A DNA stretch of 64,000 bases from Kitasatospora sp. NA04385 (GTDB lineage Bacteria > Actinomycetota > Actinomycetes > Streptomycetales > Streptomycetaceae): contig NZ_CP054919.1 in assembly GCF_013364235.1 (NCBI RefSeq), positions 1 to 64,000 of the forward strand. Reading direction: 5' to 3'. A model generated the notes under the pieces. The model did not search any database. It was not told the DNA's origin and worked only from the letters and a program-made list of their open reading frames with translations. Below, piece after piece: positions 17,721 to 27,452 of the stretch. The position numbers and the translations under genes are program-made. The stretch's first letter is position 1, and each line of letters begins with the position of its first letter.

Positions 17721-19401
17721 ATGCCGAAGATGTCGAAGGTCGAGCTGTACGCCGCGATCCGGCGCGACCACCGCGGCGGCATGAAGCTGCGCGAGATCGC
17801 GCGCAAGTACAACGTGTCGTGGCGGACGGTCAGGAAGGCCGTGGACTCGGTCCGGCCGGAGCCGCGGAAGAAGCTCCCGCCCAGGTCGAGCACGATGGAC
17901 CCGTACAAGGTCGTGGTCGACGGGATCCTGCGGGCTGATCTGGACGCGCCGCGCAAGCAGCGGCACACGACCACCCGGGTCTTCCACCGCCTGGTCGCCG
18001 AGCACGGCGCCGAGGTCTCCTACCAGCAGGTCCGCCGCTACGTCGCGGACCGCAAGCCGCAGATCCTGGTGGAGTCGGGCAAGGCCCCGATCGAGGCGTT
18101 CGTCCCGCAGACGCACCAGCTCGGGATGGAGGCCGAGGTCGACTTCGGCGACGTGACGGTGAAGCTGGCCGGCGAGCTGGTGACCTGCTATCTGTTCTCC
18201 TTCCGGCTGTCCTACTCGGGCAAGGCGGTGCACCGTGTGTTCGCCTCGGCTGGGCAGGAGGCGTTCTTCGAGGGCCGCGTCCACGCGCTGCGGGTGCTGG
18301 GCGAGGTTCCGCGGAGCAAGGCCCGCTACGACAACCTGAAGGCCGCCGTCGCCCGGGTGCCGGGACTGAAGCCGGGCCCGGATCGTGGCCGACCGGTGGA
18401 TCGCCTTCAAGCCGCACTTCGGGATCGAGAGCTTCTACCGCCGGCCCGGCATCGAGGGCGCCCACGAGAAGGGCGGCGTCGAAGGGCAGATCGGCTACTT
18501 CCGGCGCAACCACTTCGTGCCGGTGCCGGAGGTCGGGTCGCTGGCGGAGCTGAACGAGCTGGTCGAGCAGTGGGACCGGCACGACGGGCGGCGCCGGATC
18601 GGGGCCAGGGCGAGGACGGTCAACGAGTACTCCAAGGACGAGCGAGCGCGGCTGCTGCCGCTGCCCGAGGACCCGTTCGAGACCGGGCGGGTGTTCACCC
18701 CGCGGGTCGACCGCTACGGGCAGATCCCGGTCCGCACCAACCGCTACTCGGTGCCGGTCCGGCTGATCGGCAAGCGGGTCCGGGTGCTGCTGCACGCCTC
18801 CCACCTGGTGGTCTACGACAGGAACGTCGAGGTCGCCCGGCACGAACGGCTGATCGCCAAAGGCGCCTGCCGACTGGACCTGGACCACTACCTGGAGGCC
18901 CTGGTCCGCAAGCCGGGTGCCTTCCCCGGCGCGACCGCGCTCGACCAGGCCCGCTCCGCCGGGAAGTTCACCCCGGTCCACGACGCCTGGTGGGCCGCAG
19001 CAGTCCGGGCCCACGGCCACACGGAGGGCACCCGGGCGCCGATCGACGTGCTGCTGCTGGGCCGCCACCTCCCGCACGAGCACATCGTCGCGGGCCTGGC
19101 CACCGCGCTGCGGGCGGGGGCGCTGACCGCAGACACGGTCGCCCTGGAGGCCCGCAAGGCCGCCCAGGTCGAGGACGAGCCCGTCGTCGAGGTCCCGGCC
19201 CCGAGGCCGGTTGCCGGGCCGGGGGCCGGGACGGTGACGTTCCTGCACGAGTGGAAGCTCAACCACCTTCCGCAGGACACCAGGCCGCTGCCCTCAGTGA
19301 CCCACGACGACCAGTTGCTCCGGCACCGCCGCGCCGGCGGCGGTGGCCTGCGAGAGGGAGAATCGCCATCACCGCCATGCTGCCCCGCCAGCGGAACTTG
19401 A
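17721..19401 (+). pseudogene. istA: IS21-family transposase IstA, one frameshift
   Basis: The N-terminal HTH reads KLREIARKYNVSWRTVRKAV. The rve-type DDE core is visible: EAEVDFGDVTVKLAGE (first D) and HEKGGVEGQIGYFRRNH (E). A single-base shift near 18378 interrupts the region between them (ARYDNLKAAVARV to RARIVADRWIAFKPHFG). The C-terminal Mu-like barrel follows (YGQIPVRTNRYSVPVRLIGK). Length about 560 residues when restored, normal for IstA. The istB gene overlaps its end. Confidence 0.85.
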
Positions 19402-20160
19402 CCGAGCAGGCCGCGACCACGGCCATCGACACCGCGTGCCGGCTGCTGCGGCTGCCGTCGATCCGCAACGAGTTCGCCGACCGGGCGGTCAAGGACCAGA
19501 TGGCCTACCGCGGCTTCCTCGCCGAGCTGCTGATGGCCGAGTGCGACAACCGCGGATCAGCGCCGCTCGGAGCCGCGGATCAAGGCCGCCGGGTTCCCCC
19601 GCGACAAGTCGCTGCGGACCTTCGGCTTCGACGCCAACCCCAGCATCGGCCCCGCCGTGATCAACACCCTCGCCAACTGCGAGTGGATCAAGAAGAGCCG
19701 GCCGCTCTGCCTGATCGGCGACTCCGGCACCGGCAAGTCCCACATGCTCATCGCCCTGGACACCGAGGCCGCCATGCAGGGCTACCGGGTCCGCTACACG
19801 CTCGCGACGAAGCTGGTGAACGAGCTGGTGGAGGCCGCGGACGAGAAGCAGCTGAACAAGACCATCGCCCGCTACGGCCGTGTCGACCTGCTCTGCATCG
19901 ACGAACTCGGATACATGGAACTCGACCGCCACGGCGCCGAACTCCTCTTCCAGGCCCGCACCGAACGCGAGGAGAAGAACAGCGTCGCGATCGCCTCCAA
20001 CGAGTCGTTCGGAGGCTGGACGAAGACGTTCACCGACCCGCGGCTCTGCGCGGCCATCGTCGACCGGCTCACCTTCAACGGCACCATCATCGAGACCGGC
20101 ACCGGCCCCTACCGCCTCGCCACCACGCGAGCCCGAGCCGAACAAACCACTGCCGGCTGA
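19377..20160 (+). pseudogene. istB: IS21 helper ATPase IstB, one frameshift
   Basis: Restored product has the IstB helical N-terminus (TACRLLRLPSIRNEFADRA), Walker A GDSGTGKSHMLIAL, Walker B VDLLCIDELGYMEL and sensor VAIASNESFGGW. An extra base near 19553 breaks the frame between AECDNR and IKAAGFPRDKS. The family acts with IstA to select target DNA. With both genes shifted, this copy would not transpose by itself unless the shifts are sequencing errors. Confidence 0.85.
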
Positions 20161-20211
20161 CCTGCCTGCGGCCCGCCACCTCGCCGGGAACGGGCCGCAC
20201 CACCGGCATCC

Positions 20212-20751
20212 TCAGCCGACCGTGAAGCCACCACGGCCCGCCGTCTCGCGGAGCCAGCCGAGCCAGTCACACCACAAACCATCGGTCTCCAGCTCTGCAC
20301 GCACATCGGCTGACGCCTCCTCATACCGGTTCAGCGCCTGCATGATTTCTTCGCCGCCGACCAGCCACGGACCGTTGCTCAGCAGCTTGAACTCCGGAAT
20401 CCCGACCTTTCCCGGGACGGTCTGGGCCGAAGCGGCACGCTCGGCCGCATTGAACGCATCTCTCCGAGCCTGGCCGGCCGACCGCCAGTCCTCCATGTCC
20501 TTGAACGGCCACACAGGAAAGGGCTGATGCCCTGCCTGATAGGACATGCCAGAGCGACGCAGCCCGTCCCGGCAAACCGCCATCCCGGCGATGTTCAGAT
20601 GGAACTGGAACGGCCCCGCGAGCGAGAAGTACGACTCCGAACAGTCCGGGATGTGATCACACGGCAGACCATTGGCAATGCAGGACTCCCACCGACACCG
20701 CGCTTCCGCCACGGCTTCGGGCAGCTCAACCCACTCCAGCTCATAGCTCAT
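20212..20751 (-). CDS. Hypothetical protein, 179 residues
   Basis: ATG at 20751 (MSYELEWVELPEAV) follows GGGGGA; an upstream ATG is possible. The protein has paired Cys (RCRWESCIANGLPCDHIPDC) and WPFKDMEDWRSAGQA; no domain, signal or helix recognised. It is intact and immediately follows the IS21 copy on the opposite strand. GC is somewhat lower than the genes to its right, hinting at acquired DNA. Confidence 0.5.
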   Translation of the reverse strand: MSYELEWVELPEAVAEARCRWESCIANGLPCDHIPDCSESYFSLAGPFQFHLNIAGMAVCRDGLRRSGMSYQAGHQPFPVWPFKDMEDWRSAGQARRDAFNAAERAASAQTVPGKVGIPEFKLLSNGPWLVGGEEIMQALNRYEEASADVRAELETDGLWCDWLGWLRETAGRGGFTVG

Positions 20752-21020
20752 AAGTTCCCCCATCGAGCAGTTCAACACAGCCCGCACAGGATGCCACGCC
20801 ATGACGTCCCGAAGCGATCAAGAATCAGCTTCCGCTACGGCCGGCCACAGCAACCCTGCCGCCAAAACCCGTGAACACCCGCTCACCCGATGATCACCAA
20901 CCACTACCCGAACGCACAGACAAACGCTGCCCCCAAAAGCGAACCAAGCCACCCCGGAAAACGGCCAGGACTACTCACGTCCCCCGCCCGCTCCGGTGTT
21001 CAACTGAGTGGGGAGTTTCC

Positions 21021-21146
21021 GTGAGCGCCGAGGCCCCCGATCCCCGGCTCCGTCTCGACGCCGTCCTGCGTCCGGGCCGGGAATCGACGCGGATCACAGT
21101 GGCCCACCGCGAAGTGGGGCAGGGGGCGGCTGGGGAGGGCCCCTGA
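21021..21146 (+). CDS. Small ORF, 41 residues, uncertain
   Basis: GTG at 21021 with GGGGAG upstream encodes PDPRLRLDAVLRPGREST and so on, ending GAAGEGP. The ribosome site is good, but the product is too short to judge. It lies 70 bases before the M48 protease gene on the same strand. Confidence 0.25.
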   Translation: MSAEAPDPRLRLDAVLRPGRESTRITVAHREVGQGAAGEGP

Positions 21147-21216
21147 GCTGCGCGGTAGGCTCCGCGCGATCATCGCCGACCCGCGCGGGCCGGCCGAGCT
21201 GCGCGGGGGTTGTTCG

Positions 21217-22788
21217 ATGACGTTCCGATTGCGCGCCCTGCGGGCGGTGGTGTTGCTGGCAGGCTTCCACCTGATGGGCGTGGGCCTGCTGGCGGCGATG
21301 GCCGTACTCGACTGGCTGCTGGTGACGCGGCTGCTCACCGAACAGGCGGCCTGGTTCGAAGGAACCGTGCTGGCCGTCACCGCCCTCCTGGCGGTGACGA
21401 TCGTCCGGGGCATGGTCACCTCGCTGCGCGCCGGCCGACTCGGCCCGGCACCCGCAGCCGTGGCCATCACGCCGCAGGAACAGCCCCGGCTGTGGGAGGA
21501 GGTCCGCGCCGCCGCCCGGGCGGCGGGGGAACGCGCACCGGACGAGCTGTTCCTGGTCGCGGAGGTCAACGCGGGCGTCGCCGAACACGGCCGCCTGCTG
21601 GGACTGCTGCCCGGACGCCGCCGGATGTCCCTGGGCCTGCCGCTGCTAACCGGGCTGACCGTCCCGCAACTGCGCGCCGTCCTCGCGCACGAGTTCGGCC
21701 ACTTCGCCCACGGGGACACCCGGCTCGGCGGCCTCACGATGCGCGGCCGGGCAGCGCTCGTACACACCGTCCGGGCGTTCGAGACCGGTGACACCTGGCT
21801 CCACCACCCGGTGGGCCGCCTGTATACGGCGTACGCCCGGATGTTCCTACAAGCTTCGCACTCCACCGCCCGCCGGCAGGAACTCGTGGCCGACCAGGTG
21901 GCCGCCCGACACGCCGGCCGCGAGGCGACGGCCGCCGCACTGCGCGCCACCCAAGTACTCGAAGCCGCACACCGCCGCTACCTGGCGACATACGCCACCC
22001 TGGGTGAGCCGCTGGCCGCGCTACCGCCGGTGGGCGAGGTCGGCGGCGGCTTCCGCCACCTGCTCGCCGCCCGGAGCACGCAGCAACTCGCCCGGCTCGC
22101 CGCCGAAAGCCGCCCATCACGCCCGCACCCCTACGACTCCCACCCGCCGACCCCGGAACGGATCGCCCTGATCGAGGCACTACCACCCGGCGACGACAAC
22201 CAGCAGAACCGACCGGACGGACCGGACGGACCGGAGGCGCTGAGCTTGCTGCGCGAGCCGGACCGACTGTTCGCGGCACTGGAGGCGCGCACCCTGCCAC
22301 CGGAGGCTTCGACGATGCGGCGGATGAGCTGGGACGACCTGGTCCTGGCCCGGGCCGTCGCCGACGCCGACGACTGGTCCCGCCCCCTGCGCCTCGCCGT
22401 GGCCAGGACACTGCGCTCCTCGGAGCCGGACGGAGAACTGCCCGGGCTGGAGGAGATACTCGACGCCTTCGACCGCGGTCTGCTGTGGCCGGAAATCGCC
22501 GACCGGATGCCCAAACCACCCCAAGCGGCACGGCTGACCGGGCAGTCGGCCCGCAACTTCCTGCGGCCCAGGATCTTCGACGCGCTCGCAGGCCTGGTCC
22601 ACCTGCGCCTGGTCGCCCTCGGACAGGCCACCGCGGACATCGCATGGGCGGGACAGCCCGGGCTCGCCCTGCCCGAAGCATGGGAGAAGGGCATGGACGA
22701 CGCCCTCGACGCCGCCACCGCCGACACACCCGACACCACACCCCTGCGAACCCTGCTCACCTCACACACCCCCACACCTCCCCCATAA
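21217..22788 (+). CDS. Membrane-anchored M48-type zinc protease
   Basis: Two N-terminal hydrophobic helices (VVLLAGFHLMGVGLLAAM; GTVLAVTALLAVTIV) precede a peptidase domain with AVLAHEFGHFAHGD at about residue 155 (HExxH zinc site) and RQELVADQVAAR supplying the third ligand. The C-terminal 200 residues are Pro- and Leu-rich and unassigned. The family degrades membrane or envelope proteins (HtpX/Ste24-like). At 523 residues it is longer than HtpX. It stands alone, preceded by a weak small ORF. Confidence 0.8.
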   Translation: MTFRLRALRAVVLLAGFHLMGVGLLAAMAVLDWLLVTRLLTEQAAWFEGTVLAVTALLAVTIVRGMVTSLRAGRLGPAPAAVAITPQEQPRLWEEVRAAARAAGERAPDELFLVAEVNAGVAEHGRLLGLLPGRRRMSLGLPLLTGLTVPQLRAVLAHEFGHFAHGDTRLGGLTMRGRAALVHTVRAFETGDTWLHHPVGRLYTAYARMFLQASHSTARRQELVADQVAARHAGREATAAALRATQVLEAAHRRYLATYATLGEPLAALPPVGEVGGGFRHLLAARSTQQLARLAAESRPSRPHPYDSHPPTPERIALIEALPPGDDNQQNRPDGPDGPEALSLLREPDRLFAALEARTLPPEASTMRRMSWDDLVLARAVADADDWSRPLRLAVARTLRSSEPDGELPGLEEILDAFDRGLLWPEIADRMPKPPQAARLTGQSARNFLRPRIFDALAGLVHLRLVALGQATADIAWAGQPGLALPEAWEKGMDDALDAATADTPDTTPLRTLLTSHTPTPPP

Positions 22789-23256
22789 CGCCACCAACAA
22801 CTCCACCGGACACGACGGCCCCTGCACACCACACCCGCCTACGCGCCAACACCCCACAAAGGGGCGGGAAAACACGCGAGCAGGCCCGAGGAACACCACC
22901 ACCCGCAGACGACCCGGCACGGCACTGCGGCCCAGAACCTCCGCACACGAGCACGCCGGGCACCTTGCCTAAGCAAAACACGCGACCCCGACACCCCACG
23001 CAACATCCTCCGCCACCACGAAACCGGCCACCAACCTGCATCCCAGGCGCCGAACAGCAACGCAAGGCCCCCCGAACAGCTGATGCACATAGCCAACACC
23101 CATGAGGACCGGCACGAACGAACGGGTGGCTCTCCCGGGTGTCCCCGGAGGGCCCGGCGACCCAGCGGAGCCGGGGTCCTGATGGTGGTGCGCCTGGCCG
23201 CGACCTGGCGGAAATAGCGTTGCTCACACCCCTGGCCCTTGTGACACCCTGACCGG
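22789..23256. other. Intergenic C/A-rich stretch, no gene seen
   Basis: Strong C and A bias on the plus strand, no convincing start or terminator. Probably contains the promoter of the Fic gene at its right end. Confidence 0.5.
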
Positions 23257-24606
23257 GTGTTCAGTGCGCTCTACCCCACCGGTCTGACCTGGGACGAGGT
23301 CGACCCCGTCGGCCACCCTTTCGACCCTGCTTCGGCGGCGCAGGTGGTCCACTCCCTCGGCCCCGCGCGGCGGGTGCCCTCACGGCTGGACCCCAAGCTC
23401 GATCTGACCAAGGTCAACTGGGCCTGGGAGGTGGCCAAGCCCTGGTCCGATGCCATGACGCACGCACTGATAGAGCACTACGGTCGATGGGCGGCGGGGT
23501 GGCGCTGGTCCCTCGGCGAGGGGGACGTCGACGGCGGTCCGGTCGGGAACTGGTGCTGCGGGTTGCACTCGATCACCACCCCGGAACAGACCCTCGACCG
23601 CGTCGTGGCGGCGCTGTGCGAGTGGCGTGACTGGCTGGAGCGCCTCGCGGAGTGGTTCGAGGCCTATCCCCTGGCCCCGGAGACCCTGGTGGCGGACCGG
23701 ATCCTGTGGGAGCGCGCCGCCCGGAACCTGATCCTGCAGGTGGCCGACTGGACAGGCGCTGAGAGCGGCTGGTACGGACACTGCCAGCAGGTCCTGGGCT
23801 GGTTCCTCAGCTACTGGGGTGTCGCCCCCGAGTTGGCAGAGCGGCTGGTGCAACAGGCGGTCGGCGGCCGGTTCAAGAGCTGGACCGCGCCGGACGCCGT
23901 CTTGGCGGAGGGCGTCTCCGAGCGGCTCGTCGGCCCACTTCGCCCGCAGGACACCCACTGGTCACCGGACCCGATCGAGCTCCCGGACCACCTGGAGCGC
24001 TGGCTCGCGGTACGCGAGAGCGTGCCGTGGCCGGACCGCGAGGACAGCACGGACAGTGGACCGGCGACCGCTGCCCGCGACGGCGCGGTGGAAGACTTCC
24101 GCTCCTTCGACGCCGCAGTGGACCCCGCCCGCGCCGCCGGCCTGCTCACCGCGCTGGAGCTGGTGCGGGCCGATGCGACGCGCGGCGCCGTACTCGACTT
24201 CGAGCTGCTCCGCGGTTGGCAGCAGCATGTCCTGGGCACACCCGGGCCGCCGCCGCTGCGCACCCGCCCCGCTTTCGCCAAGGGCGGCGAGGAGCGCTAC
24301 GGGATCGGCCCCGACACCCGCACCCGCCTCGACGCCTGTCTGGCGCAGGCCGCCGACAGCCGGCTCTCGCCGGCCGCCAGCGCGGCCCGGACCTACCTGG
24401 ATGTCTGCTTCTTCCACCCGTTCGACGACGGCAACGCCCGCGCCGCCCTGCTCGCCCTGCTGTTCGTGCTGGCCCGCGCAGGCACCACGCTCGACTCGGT
24501 GGTACTCATCCGCCGGTTCGGCCACCGGGCCGACGACCCGCAGGACGCGCTGAGCCTGTGCCGTTCCATCGAGCTCCACCTCAAGCAGAACCTCGCCGCC
24601 CAGTAA
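23257..24606 (+). CDS. Fic-domain protein, variant motif
   Basis: The C-terminal domain has the Fic helix and loop FFHPFDDGNARAALLALL at about residues 385-402. The canonical loop is HPFxxGNGR, so one glycine is replaced by alanine while the catalytic His and the Arg remain. The first 260 residues are Trp-rich (WAAGWRWSLGE, NWCCGLHSITT, GWYGHCQQVLGWFL) and unassigned. Fic enzymes transfer AMP or other nucleotide parts to protein hydroxyls. No antitoxin helix (S/TxxxE/DN-G/N) gene is adjacent. It starts with GTG at 23257. Confidence 0.75.
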   Translation: MFSALYPTGLTWDEVDPVGHPFDPASAAQVVHSLGPARRVPSRLDPKLDLTKVNWAWEVAKPWSDAMTHALIEHYGRWAAGWRWSLGEGDVDGGPVGNWCCGLHSITTPEQTLDRVVAALCEWRDWLERLAEWFEAYPLAPETLVADRILWERAARNLILQVADWTGAESGWYGHCQQVLGWFLSYWGVAPELAERLVQQAVGGRFKSWTAPDAVLAEGVSERLVGPLRPQDTHWSPDPIELPDHLERWLAVRESVPWPDREDSTDSGPATAARDGAVEDFRSFDAAVDPARAAGLLTALELVRADATRGAVLDFELLRGWQQHVLGTPGPPPLRTRPAFAKGGEERYGIGPDTRTRLDACLAQAADSRLSPAASAARTYLDVCFFHPFDDGNARAALLALLFVLARAGTTLDSVVLIRRFGHRADDPQDALSLCRSIELHLKQNLAAQ

Positions 24607-25060
24607 CCGCCCGGTACAACACGCGCCGCCCGGATCGCGGTCCCTGTCACAGACGGCACCGGAACTTCGCCGGCCTACGACACGGCTCTTCAGTACGAAC
24701 ACGACACCACCGTTCAACGACAGGCGGCGCTGACCAGTAGCGACCACCACCCAGCCACTGAAAACAGGCGGCACACCACCACCGCACCCCACACGCCACC
24801 CATCACCGGGTGTCCAGGCCGGGCAGGCAGGCCACTTGCCGTCCCGCGCTGGGGGTGCTGGCCGTCAATGCCCGTCTGCGCCGTACCGACAATCCGGGCG
24901 AGCCCGCCGACGGCGCCCTCCTGGAGCTGATCCCTCCTGCGATACGGCAGGTAGGCCCCGGGGCCGGGCTCCGGCATGCGAGGAAGGGCCGGGAGACCGA
25001 GCCGTTGACGCGGTGCCGGCACCGGGCTGGAGGGGGTGCGGCGCGCACGGACCGGGTGGC
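24607..25060. other. Intergenic stretch, no gene seen
   Basis: No supported ORF. It ends where the left copy of the 0.73 kb duplicated block begins. Confidence 0.5.
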
Positions 25061-25231
25061 GGGGCGAGGCCCTGGAGGTCGCGCTGGTTCAGGACGCGGA
25101 GACGGGCCCGCCCCGCCGTGAGGACGCCTGACCCGTGCATCGCCGTCCCACACCTGCGGGTCCCGTTCGGCCGGTCGACGCGAGGCCGCGGTTCGGCGGT
25201 CGGCCGCGGCGGGGTGAACGGGCGCACGAAA

Positions 25232-25261
25232 GCGGGGCCCGCGCCGATGCGCGGGCCCCGC
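25232..25261 (-). terminator. Hairpin terminator of the small membrane gene
   Basis: GCGGGGCCCGCGC and GCGCGGGCCCCGC form a perfect 13-bp stem with CGAT loop, 31 bases downstream of the minus-strand stop codon. The same hairpin recurs in the right copy. Confidence 0.75.
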
Positions 25262-25292
25262 CGAGTGCACGGTCGTCCGACGACCGGGGGGG

Positions 25293-25463
25293 CTACCAGC
25301 GGTACCAGCGGCCGCGGCTGCCACCGGCGTTGGTGCCGCGGGCGACGAAACCCACCAGCCACACCACCAGCACGATGACCGCGACCCACCAGAGGATCTT
25401 TACCGCGAACCCGGCGCCGAACAGCAGCAGGGCCAGCAGCAGGACGAGAAGAAGGGGAACCAT
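25293..25463 (-). CDS. Small two-helix membrane protein, copy 1
   Basis: ATG at 25463 lies five bases after GGAGG. The 56-residue product is MVPLLLVLLLALLLFGAGF, then a second helix (ILWWVAVIVLVVWLVGFVA) and an Arg/Gly tail ending RGRWYRW. Such hydrophobic LapA/LMCO-like mini proteins are common in streptomycetes next to stress genes. It is divergent from csbD across a conserved spacer, so both may be induced together. Confidence 0.75.
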   Translation of the reverse strand: MVPLLLVLLLALLLFGAGFAVKILWWVAVIVLVVWLVGFVARGTNAGGSRGRWYRW

Positions 25464-25613
25464 GGTGACCTCCACGCAGTCGGTGTCGGACCGCCGTGTG
25501 CCCCTGAACCGGCCGAATATTCACACGAATCAGAACCGTCCGGCCGGGCATGCGCCGGGTCCGACACCACGGTGGGGGCACCGGGGCAGGGATACGGCAA
25601 CGAGGAGGACGCG

Positions 25614-25787
25614 ATGAGCACGGGCGACAAGATCGAGAACCTGGGCGACAAGATCAAGGGCACCGCCAAGGAGACCGCCGGCAAGATCGTCGGCAACGAG
25701 CGCCTGGAGGCCGAGGGCAAGGCCGATAAGGCCAAGGGCGACCTCAAGCAGGCCGGCGAGCACGTCAAGGACGCCTTCAAGGACTGA
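25614..25787 (+). CDS. csbD: CsbD-family stress protein, copy 1
   Basis: A 57-residue Lys/Glu-rich helical protein, MSTGDKIENLGDKIKGTAKE, ending KQAGEHVKDAFKD, with the central NERLEAEGKADKAKGD typical of CsbD. Family members are general-stress proteins (sigma-B dependent in Bacillus); the biochemical role is unknown. It has GAGGAGGAC upstream and a strong terminator after the stop. Confidence 0.9.
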   Translation: MSTGDKIENLGDKIKGTAKETAGKIVGNERLEAEGKADKAKGDLKQAGEHVKDAFKD

Positions 25788-25809
25788 CCACCACCTTCGC
25801 AGTCCGTCC

Positions 25810-25842
25810 GCGGGGCCCGCCCGAACACCGGGCGGGCCCCGC
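25810..25842 (+). terminator. csbD copy 1 terminator
   Basis: GCGGGGCCCGCCCG and CGGGCGGGCCCCGC form a perfect 14-bp stem with a five-base loop, 22 bases after the csbD stop. Confidence 0.8.
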
Positions 25843-25931
25843 ACGCGCACCCGCACCCGCACAGAGCCGCACACGACTGCGCAGGCAGACAGGATCGGTC
25901 GCGGCACCTCCCCGTCGAAGGGACACAGGCC

Positions 25932-26354
25932 ATGGAAGAACCCGAAGCAGCCGTAAGAGCGGTGGGCTGGGCCCGAACGCTGCCCCTCTCCAGCAGCATC
26001 GCAGCCGGCCGCACCTGGACCCGCCGCCACCTCGGCGAACTCGGCTGGACCGAGCACGCCCCCGAGACCGCGAACGACGTCCTCGTCACCGTCTCCGAAC
26101 TCCTCACCAACGCCCACCGCCACGCGCACAGCGACGCGAACCTCGTCCTGACCTGGGACGGGTCCTGCCTGTACGTCAGCGTCCACGACGACTCCCCGCG
26201 CCTGCCCCGCCCACGCGACGCCGGCCCCGACGCCACCTCCGGCCGCGGCATGGCCCTGGTCGACGCCCTCGCCGACGACTGGAACGCCCGCGCCGACGGA
26301 CACGGCAAGACCGTCACCGCCTGCTTCCACCCCCCGGACCGCCCCACCCACTGA
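25932..26354 (+). CDS. RsbW-like ATP-binding protein (anti-sigma type)
   Basis: A 140-residue HATPase_c domain alone. N-box VSELLTNAHRHAH, G1-like VHDDSPRLPRPR, G2 GRGMALVDALADDW. These single-domain kinases control sigma factors or anti-anti-sigma proteins; streptomycetes have dozens. No sigma factor or antagonist gene is adjacent, but csbD copies on both sides suggest a general-stress setting. ATG at 25932 with AAGGGA upstream. Confidence 0.85.
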   Translation: MEEPEAAVRAVGWARTLPLSSSIAAGRTWTRRHLGELGWTEHAPETANDVLVTVSELLTNAHRHAHSDANLVLTWDGSCLYVSVHDDSPRLPRPRDAGPDATSGRGMALVDALADDWNARADGHGKTVTACFHPPDRPTH

Positions 26355-26742
26355 GGCCGCCGCTCACACCGACGACCGAAGAACGCCGACGCGGCAGCGA
26401 CCCCGCCCCGACGCGGCCGCCGACCCCCGAGCCACGATGCACGGCGGCGTCTTGGAGGGGCGCAGATTGGTGCGGCGGGAAAAAGGAGATCGGCCCACGG
26501 CCCCTCAGCGGCCGGGCCCCAACGTGTACTTCGACACCGGGAAGGCCGCCCCCGCGCCCGCAGGGGCGACCTTCCGGCACGAGGGCCGACACGACGAGCA
26601 CCCGAGCACGGTGTCGGCCGGGCAGGAGAAAGAGACACCGCAGCCCCCTGCCCGAACCGTTCCCCGTACTCCGGGCGAGCCCTCTGCCGGCCCTGCCCGA
26701 CGAGAGGTCATGGAGGCCCCTGCTCACGGCACAAAACCCCTC
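26355..26742. other. Intergenic stretch, no gene seen
   Basis: Open frames here lack starts and ribosome sites; nothing supported. Confidence 0.5.
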
Positions 26743-26770
26743 CGGGAGCGGCGAGTTCGCGCCGCTCCCG
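26743..26770 (-). terminator. Terminator of the WhiB gene
   Basis: CGGGAGCGGCG and CGCCGCTCCCG pair over 11 bp with a six-base loop, just downstream of the minus-strand stop. Confidence 0.7.
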
Positions 26771-26785
26771 AAGAGGTGGACAGGT

Positions 26786-27166
26786 TCAGGACCCGGCTCG
26801 CAGACCCTGCCGGGCGGCGCGGCGCTTCATCGCACGCCGCTCGTCCTCGCTCGTCCCGCCCCACACACCGCTGTCCTGCCCGTTGTCCAGCGCCCACCGC
26901 AGGCACTGCTCCCGCACCGGACACCGCCGGCACACGTCCTTGGCACACTCGATCTGACGCAGAGCCGACCCCGCGACACCCACCGGGAAGAACAGCTCCG
27001 GGTCCTCCCGCAGACACGCCGCACGGTCACGCCAGCCCTCCCCCGCCGGCTCGGACCGCTGCGCCGCATCACCCCGAGGGACGACGGAGCGCTCCCGCGG
27101 ATCGGCGGCACCCGAGCCGCGCACGGCGAACATCCCGGACTTGGCACTACTGCGGTCCACAGCCAC
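26786..27166 (-). CDS. WhiB-family iron-sulfur regulator
   Basis: The four cluster cysteines are present: DRAACLRED, then CAKDVCRRCPVREQC (CxxC and Cx5C), followed by the GVWGGTSEDER turn and a basic C-terminus. WhiB proteins bind a 4Fe-4S cluster and act with the primary sigma factor. The GTG at 27166 has GGAGG six bases upstream; an ATG two codons earlier overlaps that site and is less likely. About 126 residues, usual for the family, with a 40-residue N-terminal extension. Confidence 0.85.
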   Translation of the reverse strand: MAVDRSSAKSGMFAVRGSGAADPRERSVVPRGDAAQRSEPAGEGWRDRAACLREDPELFFPVGVAGSALRQIECAKDVCRRCPVREQCLRWALDNGQDSGVWGGTSEDERRAMKRRAARQGLRAGS

Positions 27167-27452
27167 GATCATCCTCCGTCTACGACATCCGGAACCCTCG
27201 GCCGGGCCCCTCGACACCCTTCTCCTACTCACTTCGGGCACGGTGACTCCCCTTTCAGGGCAATCAGGTCGAAAATTCTCCAACCCCGCCGGACCGGACC
27301 GACCACCCCGCCCCCGGCCCCCGAAGCCGCACCCGACCGCAACAAGCCCCCCGAAAGACGCCCCCCCGAACCCGGCCAGAGCCGCTTCGCGTCGGGGCGA
27401 CCCGGCACAGGGGTCGCCGCAGGAGACCGTCCCCGGGGCGGACGGGCCGGGT

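Larger units (their letters stand above)
25061..25786. repeat. Duplicated block, left copy
   Basis: Aligns along its length with 29464-30190, in the same orientation, starting GGGGCGAGGCCCTGGAGGTC and running through the terminator, the small membrane-protein gene, the divergent spacer and csbD. The spacer core (AATATTCACACGAAT) is identical. The copies are about 4.4 kb apart. Confidence 0.85.

Noticed and set aside
17721..20225. 834-residue continuous plus-strand frame
   Set aside because: It joins istA and part of istB through a frame change; both genes are better described separately.
24836..25378. 180-residue plus-strand ORF in the duplicated block
   Set aside because: Poor composition and antisense to the conserved small membrane gene.
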